A DNA stretch of 64,000 nt. It comes from Volvox africanus. Taxonomy: Eukaryota; Chlorophyta; Chlorophyceae; Chlamydomonadales; Volvocaceae. Position numbers and translations under genes: made by a program. This document shows, in pieces, positions 43,100 through 54,438 of this stretch. Where the stretch lies: NCBI GenBank assembly GCA_030268105.1, contig BSDZ01000086.1, forward strand, positions 4,108,501 to 4,172,500, read 5' to 3'. Each line of letters starts with the position of its first letter. Within the stretch, counting starts at the first letter, position 1. The notes below the pieces were generated by a model, which made no database searches, was not told where the DNA came from, and saw only the letters and a program-made list of their open reading frames with translations.

Positions 43100-44369
43100 A
43101 CGCTCAGCCAGATAACCCAGATGCGGGTCCCAGTGAGTGCCGCATTGTGATGGAGGATTTGAATGTGACAGATCGGCAACAGGAGCTTATTAATGCACTT
43201 GTGCAGCGGAAGCAGATTTAAAGCAGTAAGACATCCTTTGCCGTACCAGCCACTCCAGTGCCGGTTGGAGCTGGTGGAACAGCTCAGCATACACCAGGCC
43301 TTGGTGCACTGGAGTTGCCAAAAGGCCCTACGGTAAGATGCGATTATGCATGTGTTCACTTTAATCATTGCTGCTGCTTCGCTACCATAATAGTACGTAC
43401 TTCTTAGTATGTTTGCAGAAAGTACATCACAGTTCATGCATAACCTTTGTTTTTTATTTTAGCTAGTGCAACAATAACAATGTTTTCATGCCTTTATTTC
43501 CTTGTTTACAAAATGCTTAATTGCTACCAAACCGCAGAAAAGCGGCCGAAATGACGAGCCGCCAGGAACTCAGGATGGGCGCACTAGCAAACGCCAAAAG
43601 TAGCCCGCACATGGTGAAGATGCATTGATGATGGTGCTGGCTACCAATGCAGCTCGCATACATCAGAAGGAGGAGATCCAGGCCGCTCAACGCCGACAGG
43701 TTAGTCCAAATAATAGTGGTAAAGAGAGTGGTTGATGGGGTGTGCAAATTTCCAGGCGTGCTTAGCAAGGTTATTGCAGGATGGGTGATGTACATTATGG
43801 ATTGCATGTACAGGGATGTACAGGTCATTAATGTCCTTTAACCTGTTTTCTCCTTTTTGTCTTTTATGTAATTGTTCCTATTTTCCTCAAACATACTTCC
43901 TTTTCATGTAGGCAAAGAGTCCACAGCCCTCTAAGGCAAGGAACTCCAGCAGGAATGCTACGAAGTCAAGCAAGGCGGCAGCGAAAAAGGTACAGCTCAT
44001 TAATGAATACTCATCCTGTCTTCTCGTTTTAGTGAGTTGTAATTTTATGTTTCATTCTATTCTTTTAATTTGCTGCGTGCTTTGTGGTTTGATGTGGTAT
44101 ACGTTGATTTGTTTTTCTCTTTTTAAATAGAAAATATAAGCTTATAATTTCTAAAATCCTATATGTATGTTAACGGTGGCCCTTGAAGGTAACAAACAAC
44201 GGCGATGTGCGGCCATCCACGAAAGTGAGACGGACAAGCACGGGCATCAAAAGAAAGGTACAATATATTGAGGCCCGACATTAATTACTTTTTAATTATA
44301 TTTGCTATCACTACCTAGTCCCTTCACGTATTTTGGACCAGCAGGTGCCGGTGGAAGACAAGTCTACGG
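43100..44369 (+). pseudogene. exons 3 (rest) to 7 (first part) of the shattered gene
   Basis: Exon 3 continues to 43332: AQPDNPDAGPSECRIVMEDL, TDRQQELINALVQRKQI, then TAA at 43219-43221, after which the same frame goes on as SSKTSFAVPATPVPVGAGG to KGPT|GTAAG. Exon 4 43538-43699 starts KSGRNDEPPGTQDGRTSKRQ, has TAG at 43601-43603, and ends IHQKEEIQAAQRRQ. Exon 5 43912-43989 and exon 6 44189-44257 are short Lys/Ser/Arg-rich pieces (AKSPQPSKARNSS; DVRPSTKVRRTSTGIKRK). Exon 7 starts at 44342 (QVPVEDKST). Every junction has GT/AG and phase 0. Short basic Ser-rich exons suggest a nuclear protein. The two stops indicate decay. Confidence 0.6.
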
Positions 44370-45194
44370 TGTTGTACCTCTCGTTCGCGTTTGCTCATGA
44401 GTATCTGCACGTCTTGGAGACTATCGACACCGATGTGCGAGCACTTGCAAGTACAGCAAGGCAAGCGAGAGCAAACAGAGACAGCGGAAGACTTCAAGAC
44501 GAAGAGAGATATAACTTACAGTCTTACGGATCAGAACGATGCAATGGACGAAATCGCCGTCAGCGCCGGAAGCAAGCAGTCATCACGCGGCGGTGATTAG
44601 CGAAGTTCAGGCTTAGCTCGGGCTAAGTAGAATAGTGTATAGAAATAGTAATTTAGAACACACGAGTGTTCTCCGGTATCGGATGTCTTGTCTAGCTTAG
44701 CCGTCCTCGCATCTGTTATACTCGCAGCATCGCAGTGCCGTACGATTCACATTAGGAGGCCGATCCTAGATGTGACAACCCTACTGCGTATAGGCGATGT
44801 CTACGTATAACAACGTATAAGCCTTTCCGGCATTCGCATGCTGCAAGGGTCCGGATAACGATATCCGGTTGCAGGGCATGTATCGCGACGAGTGCGGCGC
44901 TCTCAACGTGTGCTTAAATGAAGTAATATTATATCAGATAATATTACTTATTGTTTCGTAGCACGAGCATAATGCGCACTTCCATGCTTCGGGCATCCAT
45001 GCATGCTAGGCGGATTTGCCATGATGCGATGTCGCGATGGATAATGATGCCATGCTAAATGCATATATAAATGTATACGAATACATTTATATAATGCAGA
45101 TTCATTCATATGTAATGCGTTCATCACAAAAGCACTTCGCCTAGTAGGATCGCGTCGACCTACTCGTCGGCGGAAAATGAACCGTAGCACAACA
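44370..45194 (-). repeat. element 5 3' LTR
   Basis: 825 bp, followed inward by the polypurine tract (plus-strand ATTATCCCCCCTCCCG). Confidence 0.93.
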
Positions 45195-45253
45195 ATTATC
45201 CCCCCTCCCGTATGCAGCGTCCTCGCTGCATCATACAGCATCGACTGCAGGGG

Positions 45254-48200
45254 TCATTGGGCTTGCGTGGCACGTTTGCGGGCTTCTTCGAGCAGGGGTT
45301 TCATGTCCTGTGAGAAGTTGCGTGCCGGTTCCCATGAGTTGTGCTCGTCGGTATACCCTGTCCACTTGACCAAGTACTCGTGTACTGTCCGCTTACGTCG
45401 GTGTCGGCCCACACGACGCGCGCGATAATCTAACACCCGCTCCACATCGTAAAACTTCTGTTTACCAGCGATCCAGGTCTCGGGAACTGGTTCTATCGCT
45501 GCGGGGGCGTTAGCAGGCTCAGGGACGGGTTCCGTACCACGATACGGGCGGACAAGCGATACGTGAAATGTGGGGTGAATGGTCATATCAGCGGGCAATG
45601 CAAGCTCCACAGCCACATTCCCAACCATGCGCACGACAGGATACGGACCAATCCAGCGGGGTAAGAGTTTTCGGGATCCGTCGGCCAAGGAACGCAAGTT
45701 CTTGGTGCTTAGCAACACGAGTTGCCCCTCCGAAAACGTCACATCCTGCTTGGATTTGTTGTAGTATTCCGTCGTTCGTTGCTGCGCCGCGTCCAAACAC
45801 GACTTCGCGTCTGTGATTCGGGACATAAAAGACTTGGCAAAAAGTTTAGCAGCAGGCACGTTCACTTCCAACTCACGCCACACGGGTAGCGCGGGATGAA
45901 ACCCGTAGTTAAGAAAGAACGGACTTTTGCCTGTAGAGCGGTTAACAGCGTTGTTAAGCGCGAATTCTGCCGCAGTCAAATATGTATCCCAAACAAGTGG
46001 TGTGCGACCAGCATAATTGCGCAACATATCACCCAACGTGCGGTTTGTGCGTTCGGTTTGACCATCAGTCTGCGGGTGGTACGCTGTGCTCAGGTTGACA
46101 CGCATGCCAACTAGTTTGCAGAGCGCTTCCCAAAACTTAGACGTGAACTGTCCACCGCGGTCCGAGATCACATTTTTGGGAATCCCGTGTAACCGAACTA
46201 CATTATCGAAAAACAAACGTGCGGTTTGCTCAGCCGTGCAGGATGATGTGCATGGTGCTAGGTGAACCATCTTAGTTAGACGATCGACCATTACGAACAC
46301 CGCATCGTATCCCCCCTCAGTTTTGGGCAGCGCGACTACGAAGTCCATGGAAACACTTTCCCAAGGCGCATCCGGGACAGGCAACGGTTGCAACAACCCA
46401 TGGCCCTTACCGGACAAAGCCTTATTGCGCTGGCACAGACTGCATGTCTGGACGAAGTTCGCCGCATCCTTAGCCAAACGAGGCCACCAAAAGGAACGTT
46501 GCACCAAGTCGATCAATCGCTTGCTACCAGGGTGTCCTGCTAACGGGTCCTCGTGGAACCGCGCAAGGATGTCGTAGCGTAGCGCGTCGTCGTTCGGAAC
46601 GACGATTTGCGTAGCTGCACCCTCCGTCCGTAGCCAAAGGCCATTCTGCTTGCGAAGGTTTTCTACATTAGCCGGGTCCGCGAACCAGGCGTCTGCGTTG
46701 TAGGCAACCTTCAACCGCTCCGCGAGGTCCGTCGCGATCGGTACCTCCTCGCTACGCGGCCGCACGACGGGCGCTGCCAAAATTGCAGCGTGTAGCGACG
46801 GATGTCGACTGAGAGCATCGGCAATATTCAATTTACCAGAAATATACTCCCAGGTGCAGTTGAACCTAGCTAGATATTCCATCCACCTAGCTTGACGGCG
46901 GTTCAACGTCGGAACGCTTTGCAAAAACGTTAGGGGCTTATGGTCAGTCTTTAAAGTAAACGGGCGTCCCTCGAGGTAACAGCGCCATTCCTTTAAAGCA
47001 TGCAGCACAGCCAGAAGCTCCTGTTCCCCGGTGGTGTAGCGAATCTCCGCACCAGAAAACTTCTTACTCGTGAAGGCGATCGGTCGCCCTTCCTGTAACA
47101 ATACAGCGCCGCTTCCAAATATTGAGGCATCAGACACTACCTCAACACGAAATGGCAACGAGTAATCAGGGAATGCAAGGGTGACATCTTCGGCAACGAT
47201 TCGTTTGAGCTCTTCGAATGCCCGCTGGCATTGCGACGTCCACGACTCGAGCGAAACGAAAACGCCTTTGCGAGTTAAGTTAGTAAGCGGGGCCGCAATG
47301 ATGGAATATTTTTCAATGAACTTCCGGAAATAATTGGTCAAGCCAAGGAACTTACGCAGCTCCGTGAGGTTCTGAGGCGCGGGCCAATCGCGAACCACGG
47401 CGACCTTCCGCGGGTCCATCTTCACACCGGTGGCCGACACAATGTGGCCCAAATATTCCACCTGAGGCTGCGCCCAAAAGCATTTGGCGCGTTTAGCAAA
47501 CAATTGCTCCCGCCTCATAACGTCGAGCACGAGCCGCAGATGCTCCAAGTGCTCCTCGCGCGTCTTAGAATATACCAAGATGTCATCCAGGTAGCAAACA
47601 ACGAACCTGTCGATAAACGGCCTAAACATTCGGTCCATAACCGCCTGAAACGTCGCAGGGGCATTAGTCAAACCAAATGATAGGACCGTATACTCAAAGT
47701 GACCGAAGGGTGTCCGAAAAGCGGTTTTCGGGATATCAGAGGCAGCGATGCGAATCTGATTATAGCCCTGTTGTAAGTCAATTGAGGAAAAATAAGCCGA
47801 GCCCTTCAGCTTATCCAACAGGTCGTCAACGCGTGGCAAAGGGTAGCGATTTTTCACCGTATTCGCATTTAACCCCCGGTAATCGATGCACATGCGCAAG
47901 GTCCCATCTTTCTTACCGACAAACAAAATCGGTGCAGAATACGGGGATGTGCTGGGGCGTATCATACCCTTCGCGAGTAAATCCGTCACCTGGCGCTTCA
48001 CCTCGTCCAGCTCCAATGGACTCAACCTGTACATTGGCCGGGCCGTAGGCTGCGCTCCAGGCATGAGAGGGATTGTGTGATCAACAGGACGCATAGGTGG
48101 TAGGCCAGGGATATCTTTAAAGACGTCCTCATACTGCGACAGTAGGGCCTCAACCTCAGGATCCGCAGAAATCTGCGCGGTGGTGACACAACAGCTCACC

Positions 48201-49315
48201 CGCGGCCTTAAAAGCAGTCCGTGGGCACCCTTCCGTAACAAACGGACGGCCTCCTTACGCCCGACTAGCTCTGGTTCGATTCGCGCGGCCATTGCGGTCA
48301 CAGCGAAATTAACCATAGGCACCGCCTCAGTTTCGCCCTCCTTTGGTGTGACATGTTCGAACGACAGGAAAGGTACCTTAATCGACAGAGTACCCTTGCA
48401 CATATGCAGGGTTGCGGTCTCCATGTCGATGCGCGCGCGGTACTGTCGTAATGTCGACGACCCCATTATGTACGGTGCAGTCTCTGCTAAGCCCTGCAGC
48501 ACGTACGGCCGGGTCACAACACGCAAAGGGCCTAACGATAGGCTAAGGGTAATCCTGCCCACGATGGGATGCTTACCCCCGTCAGCAAGGGTAACCTGTG
48601 GACAATCAGACGACTCTGGGGACAACCCCAGCGCATTCACCTCTGCGACAGAGATGAAGTCGTCGCTGGCACCGGTGTCAACAAGTGCCTTCAGAGTACG
48701 GCCATTCAAACCGATCTGAACCACAGGGACACGGTTATCTACGAGCGACTGCCCAGCAGACAACGTCAGTGCACTTAAGGCGGGTCCGTAACCAACGGCA
48801 CCCCCTTCAGGAGCTTCGTACCAAACGTCAACCGAGTAGGATAGGTGTGGCCACGGAGCCAACGTACCCTCCCGATCCACACCATTAAACAAAACGGTGC
48901 CCGGCTCGAACCGGTGGACATGCCGCATACCCCTTAACGATGCCTCTGCCTTGCGCCGACAGAAAGCGGGGAGTAAAACACATGCGGCAGTGTCTGGATA
49001 TTGACGCCTACACCTCCTGTACATGGCCAACTGTTCCGACATCTCACGCAGAGACGAGGGGATGAACAAAACCACGTGGTTGGACAGATCGATAGACGAC
49101 AGGGGACGGCGAGGTGTAAACACATTACACAACGGATCGAAGCAGAGAAGTCCCGTGCGTCCGTCAAGCGTGATGCGTCGCGCAATGACTCGCTCGATGT
49201 GTCCAAGTACACAAGGCAACAATGCCTTAACGGCTGGCCGTAAGGATGACCACCGACCACGCGTTAGTTCAGAAAACCCAGGTAGAGCCCCCTCCGCAGG
49301 AACCCGGGCAAGCCC
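45254..49315 (-). CDS. pol, element 5
   Basis: Open from the codon after UAG (49318-49316) to the stop at 45254. All Pol domains match element 4 almost residue for residue: protease [22 protein letters not shown], RNase H, HHCC/DDE integrase and chromodomain [19 protein letters not shown]. The N-terminal region has small A1-specific differences ([19 protein letters not shown]). No lesion is seen. Confidence 0.94.
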   Translation of the reverse strand, partial: GLARVPAEGALPGFSELTRGRWSSLRPAVKALLPCVLGHIERVIARRITLDGRTGLLCFDPLCNVFTPRRPLSSIDLSNHVVLFIPSSLREMSEQLAMYRRCRRQYPDTAACVLLPAFCRRKAEASLRGMRHVHRFEPGTVLFNGVDREGTLAPWPHLSYSVDVWYEAPEGGAVGYGPALSALTLSAGQSLVDNRVPVVQIGLNGRTLKALVDTGASDDFISVAEVNALGLSPESSDCPQVTLADGGKHPIVGRITLSLSLGPLRVVTRPYVLQGLAETAPYIMGSSTLRQYRARIDMETATLHMCKGTLSIKVPFLSFEHVTPKEGETEAVPMVNFAVTAMAARIEPELVGRKEAVRLLRKGAHGLLLRPRVSCCVTTAQISADPEVEALLSQYEDVFKDIPGLPPMRPVDHTIPLMPGAQPTARPMYRLSPLELDEVKRQVTDLLAKGMIRPSTSPYSAPILFVGKKDGTLRMCIDYRGLNANTVKNRYPLPRVDDLLDKLKGSAYFSSIDLQQGYNQIRIAASDIPKTAFRTPFGHFEYTVLSFGLTNAPATFQAVMDRMFRPFIDRFVVCYLDDILVYSKTREEHLEHLRLVLDVMRREQLFAKRAKCFWAQPQVEYLGHIVSATGVKMDPRKVAVVRDWPAPQNLTELRKFLGLTNYFRKFIEKYSIIAAPLTNLTRKGVFVSLESWTSQCQRAFEELKRIVAEDVTLAFPDYSLPFRVEVVSDASIFGSGAVLLQEGRPIAFTSKKFSGAEIRYTTGEQELLAVLHALKEWRCYLEGRPFTLKTDHKPLTFLQSVPTLNRRQARWMEYLARFNCTWEYISGKLNIADALSRHPSLHAAILAAPVVRPRSEEVPIATDLAERLKVAYNADAWFADPANVENLRKQNGLWLRTEGAATQIVVPNDDALRYDILARFHEDPLAGHPGSKRLIDLVQRSFWWPRLAKDAANFVQTCSLCQRNKALSGKGHGLLQPLPVPDAPWESVSMDFVVALPKTEGGYDAVFVMVDRLTKMVHLAPCTSSCTAEQTARLFFDNVVRLHGIPKNVISDRGGQFTSKFWEALCKLVGMRVNLSTAYHPQTDGQTERTNRTLGDMLRNYAGRTPLVWDTYLTAAEFALNNAVNRSTGKSPFFLNYGFHPALPVWRELEVNVPAAKLFAKSFMSRITDAKSCLDAAQQRTTEYYNKSKQDVTFSEGQLVLLSTKNLRSLADGSRKLLPRWIGPYPVVRMVGNVAVELALPADMTIHPTFHVSLVRPYRGTEPVPEPANAPAAIEPVPETWIAGKQKFYDVERVLDYRARRVGRHRRKRTVHEYLVKWTGYTDEHNSWEPARNFSQDMKPLLEEARKRATQAQ

Positions 49316-50551
49316 CTATTTCGGCTGAGGTACAAACGGCGGCATTAGAGGGCAATCCTTCGTAGAATGGCTCTCCGCACACCGTAGACAAACGTTGGCC
49401 AATTTTCGACGCTCGAATTCGGAACGATTGCAATTCCATTTTGGCATAAATGTGTCGTCCGTACGAGTACGCTTTGCATTGGGGTCGGAACGCTGTGCGG
49501 CTGCCGACGACGGCGCACCACCATGCTTCCTGTTCCTAGCTGGGTCCGAGCTCGGACCTGCTCCTCCTGTACCACGGACACCCGAGCTAGCGCCCCCGCG
49601 CGCCTTGCGCTGCCCGTTGCTGCGTCGCGTCGCGGCAGTAGGCGTGGGGCGGGTCGCGCCGAGGTCCTGGTCGAGAGCCACAGCTTCCCCAAGCGGATCC
49701 TGCACTTGCACGGCATTTGCACGAGGGGCAGACTTGACTTCTTCCTCGCCGGCAAGAAGTCGTATCTCCGCACCCTTAGCAAAAGCGACCAACGCGTCAT
49801 ACGACTTGATCTGCGCTCCAACCAAGTCAGTGGCGCACCATTTAGCCAAAAGTTTCGTTAGGCCTCGCCTAAACCAAAAGACACGCTCAGATTCGGTGAG
49901 GTCAGCAATGGGAGTCACAAGTGCTTCGAAGCGTGACTGGTACGCAGGTACATTTTCATCCCGACGCATGTGGTAGCTACCGGCTGCCAAAGCGTTACGA
50001 GCTTCCACATCACGTGCTTGAACCTCAGTAGCGAATCATGCGAGCAAAGCGGCGACCAACTCGTCAAAAGTATAGCTGCCCCGGGCGTTGGTCCAATTGC
50101 GATACCAGTCCTTCGCTGCGCCCTCGAGGGTGTTACCAACGAAGAGACACCTGATACCGTCATTATCGCCACCATGAACAGCCTGGAGATACTTTTTAGC
50201 GTCACGCACGTACGCACGAGTTGCATCGGCTATGCTATGCCCTGGTGTCTTGTCGGTCAGCGAAATATTGAGCCTAGGAACGGGAATCGACAATCTCATC
50301 ACCTCAGGGATGTCATCATGCCCTCGAGCTTGAGGTAATGGCAGAACCCTTGGTCCAGCAGTGTTGTCCATATTCGTGTTCACTGCTGAATGCGGCACAA
50401 TTAAGTGAGCAGGGGTCTGAAGGAAAAGGGGCTCTTGAGTGGCTCGCGCGCCAACAGTCTCAAGACCTCTATCCGGCGCTCTAGCAGCTACAACGAAATC
50501 GGGTTGGCTAGCTAGGCTAGTGTGCGGCGTATCGTCGTGTTCCGCGGACAT
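49316..50551 (-). pseudogene. gag of element 5 with one premature TGA
   Basis: The frame matches the 411-residue A1 Gag, except that CGA in LLARFATE has become TGA at 50038-50036 (a single C to T change). It splits Gag into about 171 and 239 codons. The rest, including the knuckle CLRCAESHSTKDC, is intact, and the UAG before pol is kept. Otherwise the copy would look autonomous. Confidence 0.9.
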
Positions 50552-50950
50552 GGAGCACGAAACGATACCCTAGTTTTGCGTAATAGAAGCCGACTTCTAT
50601 TGCAAAGGCAAGAGTACAAAGCGATTCGGTGAGCCTACCGACAGTACTCTTGAGGAGATTCAGCAAACTCAGCAAGTAATTGCCCAGCTGAGTCCTGATC
50701 TCCGTAGTTTGGGCAATGAGAGTCGCCAACTGGTCCGGACGAACACCGGTCTCAGTCGCCGCGGCAAGCAATGCCGGTGCACTGAGATTACCTGCGACTC
50801 AGAGCGTACACTTACACAACAAGTGCAGCAATCTAAGTAAAAGCAATTAAACAATTACAAACCGGAAGCGGCGGCGTCCAAAACGGCGCGGCCTAAGTCT
50901 TCGGCAAAAGTATCTAGCGGTCCTCGTGGTTCGTCGCTGGAACTTGCCAT
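50517..50950 (-). CDS. ORF0 of element 5
   Basis: Exon 1 50950-50863 (MASSSDEPRGPLDTFAEDLG...), optional 71-bp intron 50862-50792, exon 2 50791-50517 ending near the gag start. Intact. Confidence 0.5.
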
Positions 50951-51017
50951 AGAAAGAACCTACTTCCGATTAGACAAAGAGAGACAGTTAGGCAACGAAC
51001 CTGTCTCGATACCAAAT

Positions 51018-51842
51018 TGTTGTACCTCTCGTTCGCGTTTGCTCATGAGTATCTGCACGTCTTGGAGACTATCGACACCGATGTGCGAGCACTTGCAAGT
51101 ACAGCAAGGCAAGCGAGAGCAAACAGAGACAGCGGAAGACTTCAAGACGAAGAGAGATATAACTTACAGTCTTACGGATCAGAACGATGCAATGGACGCA
51201 ATCGCCGTCAGCGCCGGAAGCAAGCAGTCATCACGCGGCGGTGATTAGCGAAGTTCAGGCTTAGCTCGGGCTAAGTAGAATAGTGTATAGAAATAGTAAT
51301 TTAGAACACACGAGTGTTCTCCGGTATCGGATGTCTTGTCTAGCTTAGCCGTCCTCGCATCTGTTATACTCGCAGCATCGCAGTGCCGTACGATTCACAT
51401 TAGGAGGCCGATCCTAGATGTGACAACCCTACTGCGTATAGGCGATGTCTACGTATAACAACGTATAAGCCTTTCCGGCATTCGCATGCTGCAAGGGTCC
51501 GGATAACGATATCCGGTTGCAGGGCATGTATCGCGACGAGTGCGGCGCTCTCAACGTGTGCTTAAATGAAGTAATATTATATCAGATAATATTACTTATC
51601 GTTTCGTAGCACGAGCATAATGCGCACTTCCATGCTTCGGGCATCCATGCATGCTAGGCGGATTTGCCATGATGCGATGTCGCGATGGATAATGATGCCA
51701 TGCTAAATGCATATATAAATGTATACGAATACATTTATATAATGCAGATTCATTCATATGTAATGCGTTCATCACAAAAGCACTTCGCCTAGTAGGATCG
51801 CGTCGACCTACTCGTCGGCGGAAAATGAACCATAGCACAACA
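51018..51842 (-). repeat. element 5 5' LTR
   Basis: 825 bp partner of 44370-45194. Its outer end reads CCATAGCACAACA where the partner has CCGTAGCACAACA. Confidence 0.93.
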
Positions 51843-51847
51843 TACGG

Positions 51848-52330
51848 ACGGTGACGACAATAATGACAGTTACGACCACCGGCGAAAGAAGGTAAATTTC
51901 CTGAGTTCAGCTTGTTGTCTTAACTTCCTGCTTGTATGAATGTAATATTCTAATATGTGTTGTTTCGACTGATAAAGGTCAAGCGTGCTTCGGAAGATGT
52001 GCGATGTACACGGGCACGACATCAACGTGGGAGCTCAGGGAGTAAGAAGAAACAGGTAACAAAGTGTCCACATACATAGTACCTAGAAGCACTGCCCATC
52101 CTAGACATGATTAAAAATCTTGTAACCGAAAATGATTGCTGGGTCGTGTTGGCTTAATTTACCTTTATATATATGCATGTAAATAAGTATAATTTTCCTT
52201 TTTCTGAACTTTTCAGGAGTTGTTTGAGGAGGAGGTGAGCAAGGACGAGAGGAGTGAGGACGAGCAGGATGATGCCACCAGTGCACGAGAGGACGACGAC
52301 AACGATGATAGTGAAATAGAAGACTATTAA
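51848..52330 (+). pseudogene. exons 7 (rest) to 9 of the shattered gene
   Basis: Exon 7 finishes at 51891 (GDDNNDSYDHRRKK|GTAAAT). Exon 8 51978-52055 reads VKRASEDVRCTRARHQRGSS...KKKQ. Exon 9 52217-52330 reads ELFEEEVSKDERSEDEQDDA, EDDDNDDSEIEDY and TAA. All junctions are phase 0. The protein thus ends in a strongly acidic tail after basic segments, as in many chromatin or DNA-binding proteins. Confidence 0.6.
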
Positions 52331-52845
52331 ATAGAACTAACATCTATCATGTTTGTTTCTAAGCTTATGTTAGAGCGGGCTGCTAAATGTGCGGTGGCAG
52401 ATGAAGTTAGGATGTATGTACCTAATGATGATTGAAATGATTGGTGCATGGTACAAATGATTATTTAACTCATAAACGAAATTTGATTGGCAGGATTGGA
52501 TGTGTAGAAATTTGATTGTTTTGTTGAATTAATGGGTAGTCACTCACCAATGGCTGCTTACCTGGATGCTTTCCGAATAATGAGCTGTAAATTATTGCCT
52601 GAAATATCTTCATCTATCAAAACTGAAATCCTATTGATATTCTTCATAACAGCTACGTACATTATGACAGAATGGTTTCCGTACACACAAAAATAATTCT
52701 GCAGCGGGTGGGCAAAACAGCAAACAATAACAAGAACGGTAACTGAAACAGTAAAGAAATAACCAGAATGACCAAAAGTAGTTGCAGTGAGCAGGAATGC
52801 GAGGCTGCCTCGTACGCAAAGCGAAAGTGGCGGGAATGTTGCTAT
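52331..52845. other. 3' flank of the shattered gene
   Basis: AT-rich sequence between the gene stop and the right array. No open frame of note; presumably 3' UTR and spacer inside the unit. Confidence 0.35.
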
Positions 52846-53100
52846 CGCACGCGTAAGACCTTGCTAAAGCGTGCGAATATGTTAGTTACATGCGTATAAA
52901 ACTTTTACGCAACCCACAACTGCTAGCTGTGTACGCATTATTCGCAGCATACGTAAGCATGCGTTAATGCGCATTAATGCGCATTAGGCGTGCGTATATT
53001 GTGCGTTAGAGAACTTTAAGTGCGTTAACTTCCATGCACGCTATGTTTTTTTGCTTGCGTATGGGTCTCTAACGCTTGCGTTGCGTTAGGCCTAACGCAC
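52846..53100. repeat. right terminal/subterminal GCGTTA array
   Basis: About 255 bp with six exact GCGTTA/TAACGC hexamers and many variants (TGCGTAT, ACGCAT, ATGCGCATTA twice). It ends GCCTAACGCAC, the inverse of the left outermost GTGCGTTAGGC. Confidence 0.7.
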
Positions 53101-53126
53101 ACCTTAGAATCTATGTGGGCGCGTTT

Positions 53127-53955
53127 TGTTGTGCTACAGTTCGTTTCCGCCGATGCGTAGGTCGATGCGACCCTATGAGGTGAAATGCTATCTTGATGAA
53201 CGCATGAACGATCAATGCATATGAATGAACTTGCATGATATAAATGTATTCGTATATATTTATATATGCATTTGGCATGACACCATCATCCATCGCGACA
53301 TCGCATCATGGCAAATCCGCCTAGCATGCATGAAATCCCGAATCATTGAAGTGCGCATTATGCTCGTGCTACGAAACGATAAGTAATATTATTGATATAA
53401 TATTACTTCATTACAGCACACGTTGAGAGCGCTGCACTCGTCGCGATGCATGCCTTGCAACCGAATATCATTATTCGGACCCTTGCATCATGCGAATGCC
53501 GGAAAGGCTTATATGTTGTTATACTTGGACATCGCCTATACGCAGTAGGGTTGTCACACTTAGGATCGGCCTCCTAGTGTGAATCGTACGGCATTGCGAT
53601 GCTGCGAGTATAACAGATGCGAGGACGGCTAAGCAAGATAAGATATTCGACACCGGAGAACACTCGTGTTCTACATTATTATTGCTATACGCTATTCTAC
53701 TTAGCCCGAGCTAAGCCTAAACTTCACTATTCACCGCCGCGTGATGATTGCTTGCTTCCGGCGCTGACGGCGATTGCGTCCATTGCACCGCTTCGATCTG
53801 TAAGACTGTAAGTTATATCTCTTCTTGTTTGAAGTCTTCCGCTGTCTCTGTTTGCTCGCGCTTGCCTTGCTGTACTTGCAAGTGCTCGCGCATTGGTGTC
53901 GCAAGTCTTCAGACGCGCAGATACTGATGAGCAAACACAAAGGAGAGGTACAACA
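53127..53955 (+). repeat. element 6 5' LTR
   Basis: 829 bp, TGTTGTGCTACAG...GGTACAACA. Carries the hairpin CCGAATATCATTATTCGG at 53461-53478. Confidence 0.92.
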
Positions 53956-54022
53956 ATTTGGTATCGAGACAGGTTCGTTGCCTAACTCTCTCTCTTTGTC
54001 TAATCGGAAGTAGGCTCTTTCT

Positions 54023-54438
54023 ATGGCGAGTTCCAGCGACGAACCATGAGGACCGCTAGATACTTTTGCCGAAGACCTAGGCCGCGCCGTTTTGGACGCC
54101 GCCGCTTCCGGTTTGTAATGGTTTAATTGCTTTTGCTTAGATTGCTGCCCTTGTTGTGTAAGTGTACGCTCTGAGTCGCAGGTAATCTCAGTGCACCGGC
54201 ATTGCTTGCCACGGTGACTGAGACCGGGTTTCGTCCGGACCATTTGGCGACTCTCATCGCCCAAACTACGGAGATCAGGACTCAGCTGGGCAAGTACTTG
54301 CTGAGTTTATTGAATCTTCTCAAGAGTACTGCCGGTAGGCTCACCGAATCGCTTTGTACTCTTGCCTTTGCGATAGAAGTCGGCTTCTATTACGCAAACC
54401 TAGGGTATCGCTTCGTGCTCCATGTCCGCGGAACATGA
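54023..54438 (+). pseudogene. ORF0 of element 6, broken
   Basis: ATG at 54023 reads MASSSDEP then TGA (CGA in intact copies), the same lesion as in element 3. Exon 2 remains open (LATVTETGFRPDHLATLIAQ...) and ends three codons earlier than in A1 (GT-TGA). Confidence 0.6.

Larger units (their letters stand above)
44370..51842 (-). mobile_element. element 5: family A1 gypsy, one nonsense mutation
   Basis: A 7473-bp element in exon 7 of the shattered gene, reverse orientation, target duplication TACGG (44365-44369 and 51843-51847). LTRs 44370-45194 and 51018-51842 (825 bp) differ at three positions seen. Pol and ORF0 are open; gag has a single TGA. A young copy that is probably helped in trans if it moves. 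Confidence 0.96.
11476..53100 (+). mobile_element. putative DNA transposon, about 4.6 kb before insertions
   Basis: The unit runs from GTGCGTTAGGC at 11476 to its inverse GCCTAACGCAC ending at 53100. GCGTTA arrays lie inside both ends. Removing the five retrotransposons and one copy of each target duplication leaves 11476-13348, 28001-28172, 43100-44369 and 51848-53100, about 4.57 kb. That residue is moderately AT-rich and carries a single multi-exon gene. No target duplication is obvious (left flank GATTC, right flank ACCTT), and no DDE transposase was recognised, so it could be a non-autonomous or unknown-class element, or a host locus that happens to have such arrays. Confidence 0.5.

Noticed and set aside
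43219..43603. A variant genetic code in which UAA/UAG mean Gln, suggested by the stops in the shattered gene and the UAG between gag and pol
   Set aside because: Pol frames of over 1300 codons contain many CAA/CAG but no internal UAA/UAG, and MSRB, the basic protein and gag end at these codons at sensible places. Decay plus readthrough explains the data better.
53731..54264. Antisense open frames of 120-189 codons over family A leaders (also at 14116-14481, 35186-35638, 41917-42486)
   Set aside because: They run across the LTR end, primer site and ORF0 on the opposite strand, show no motif, and their conservation is explained by the sense features. They are shadows of repeated DNA.
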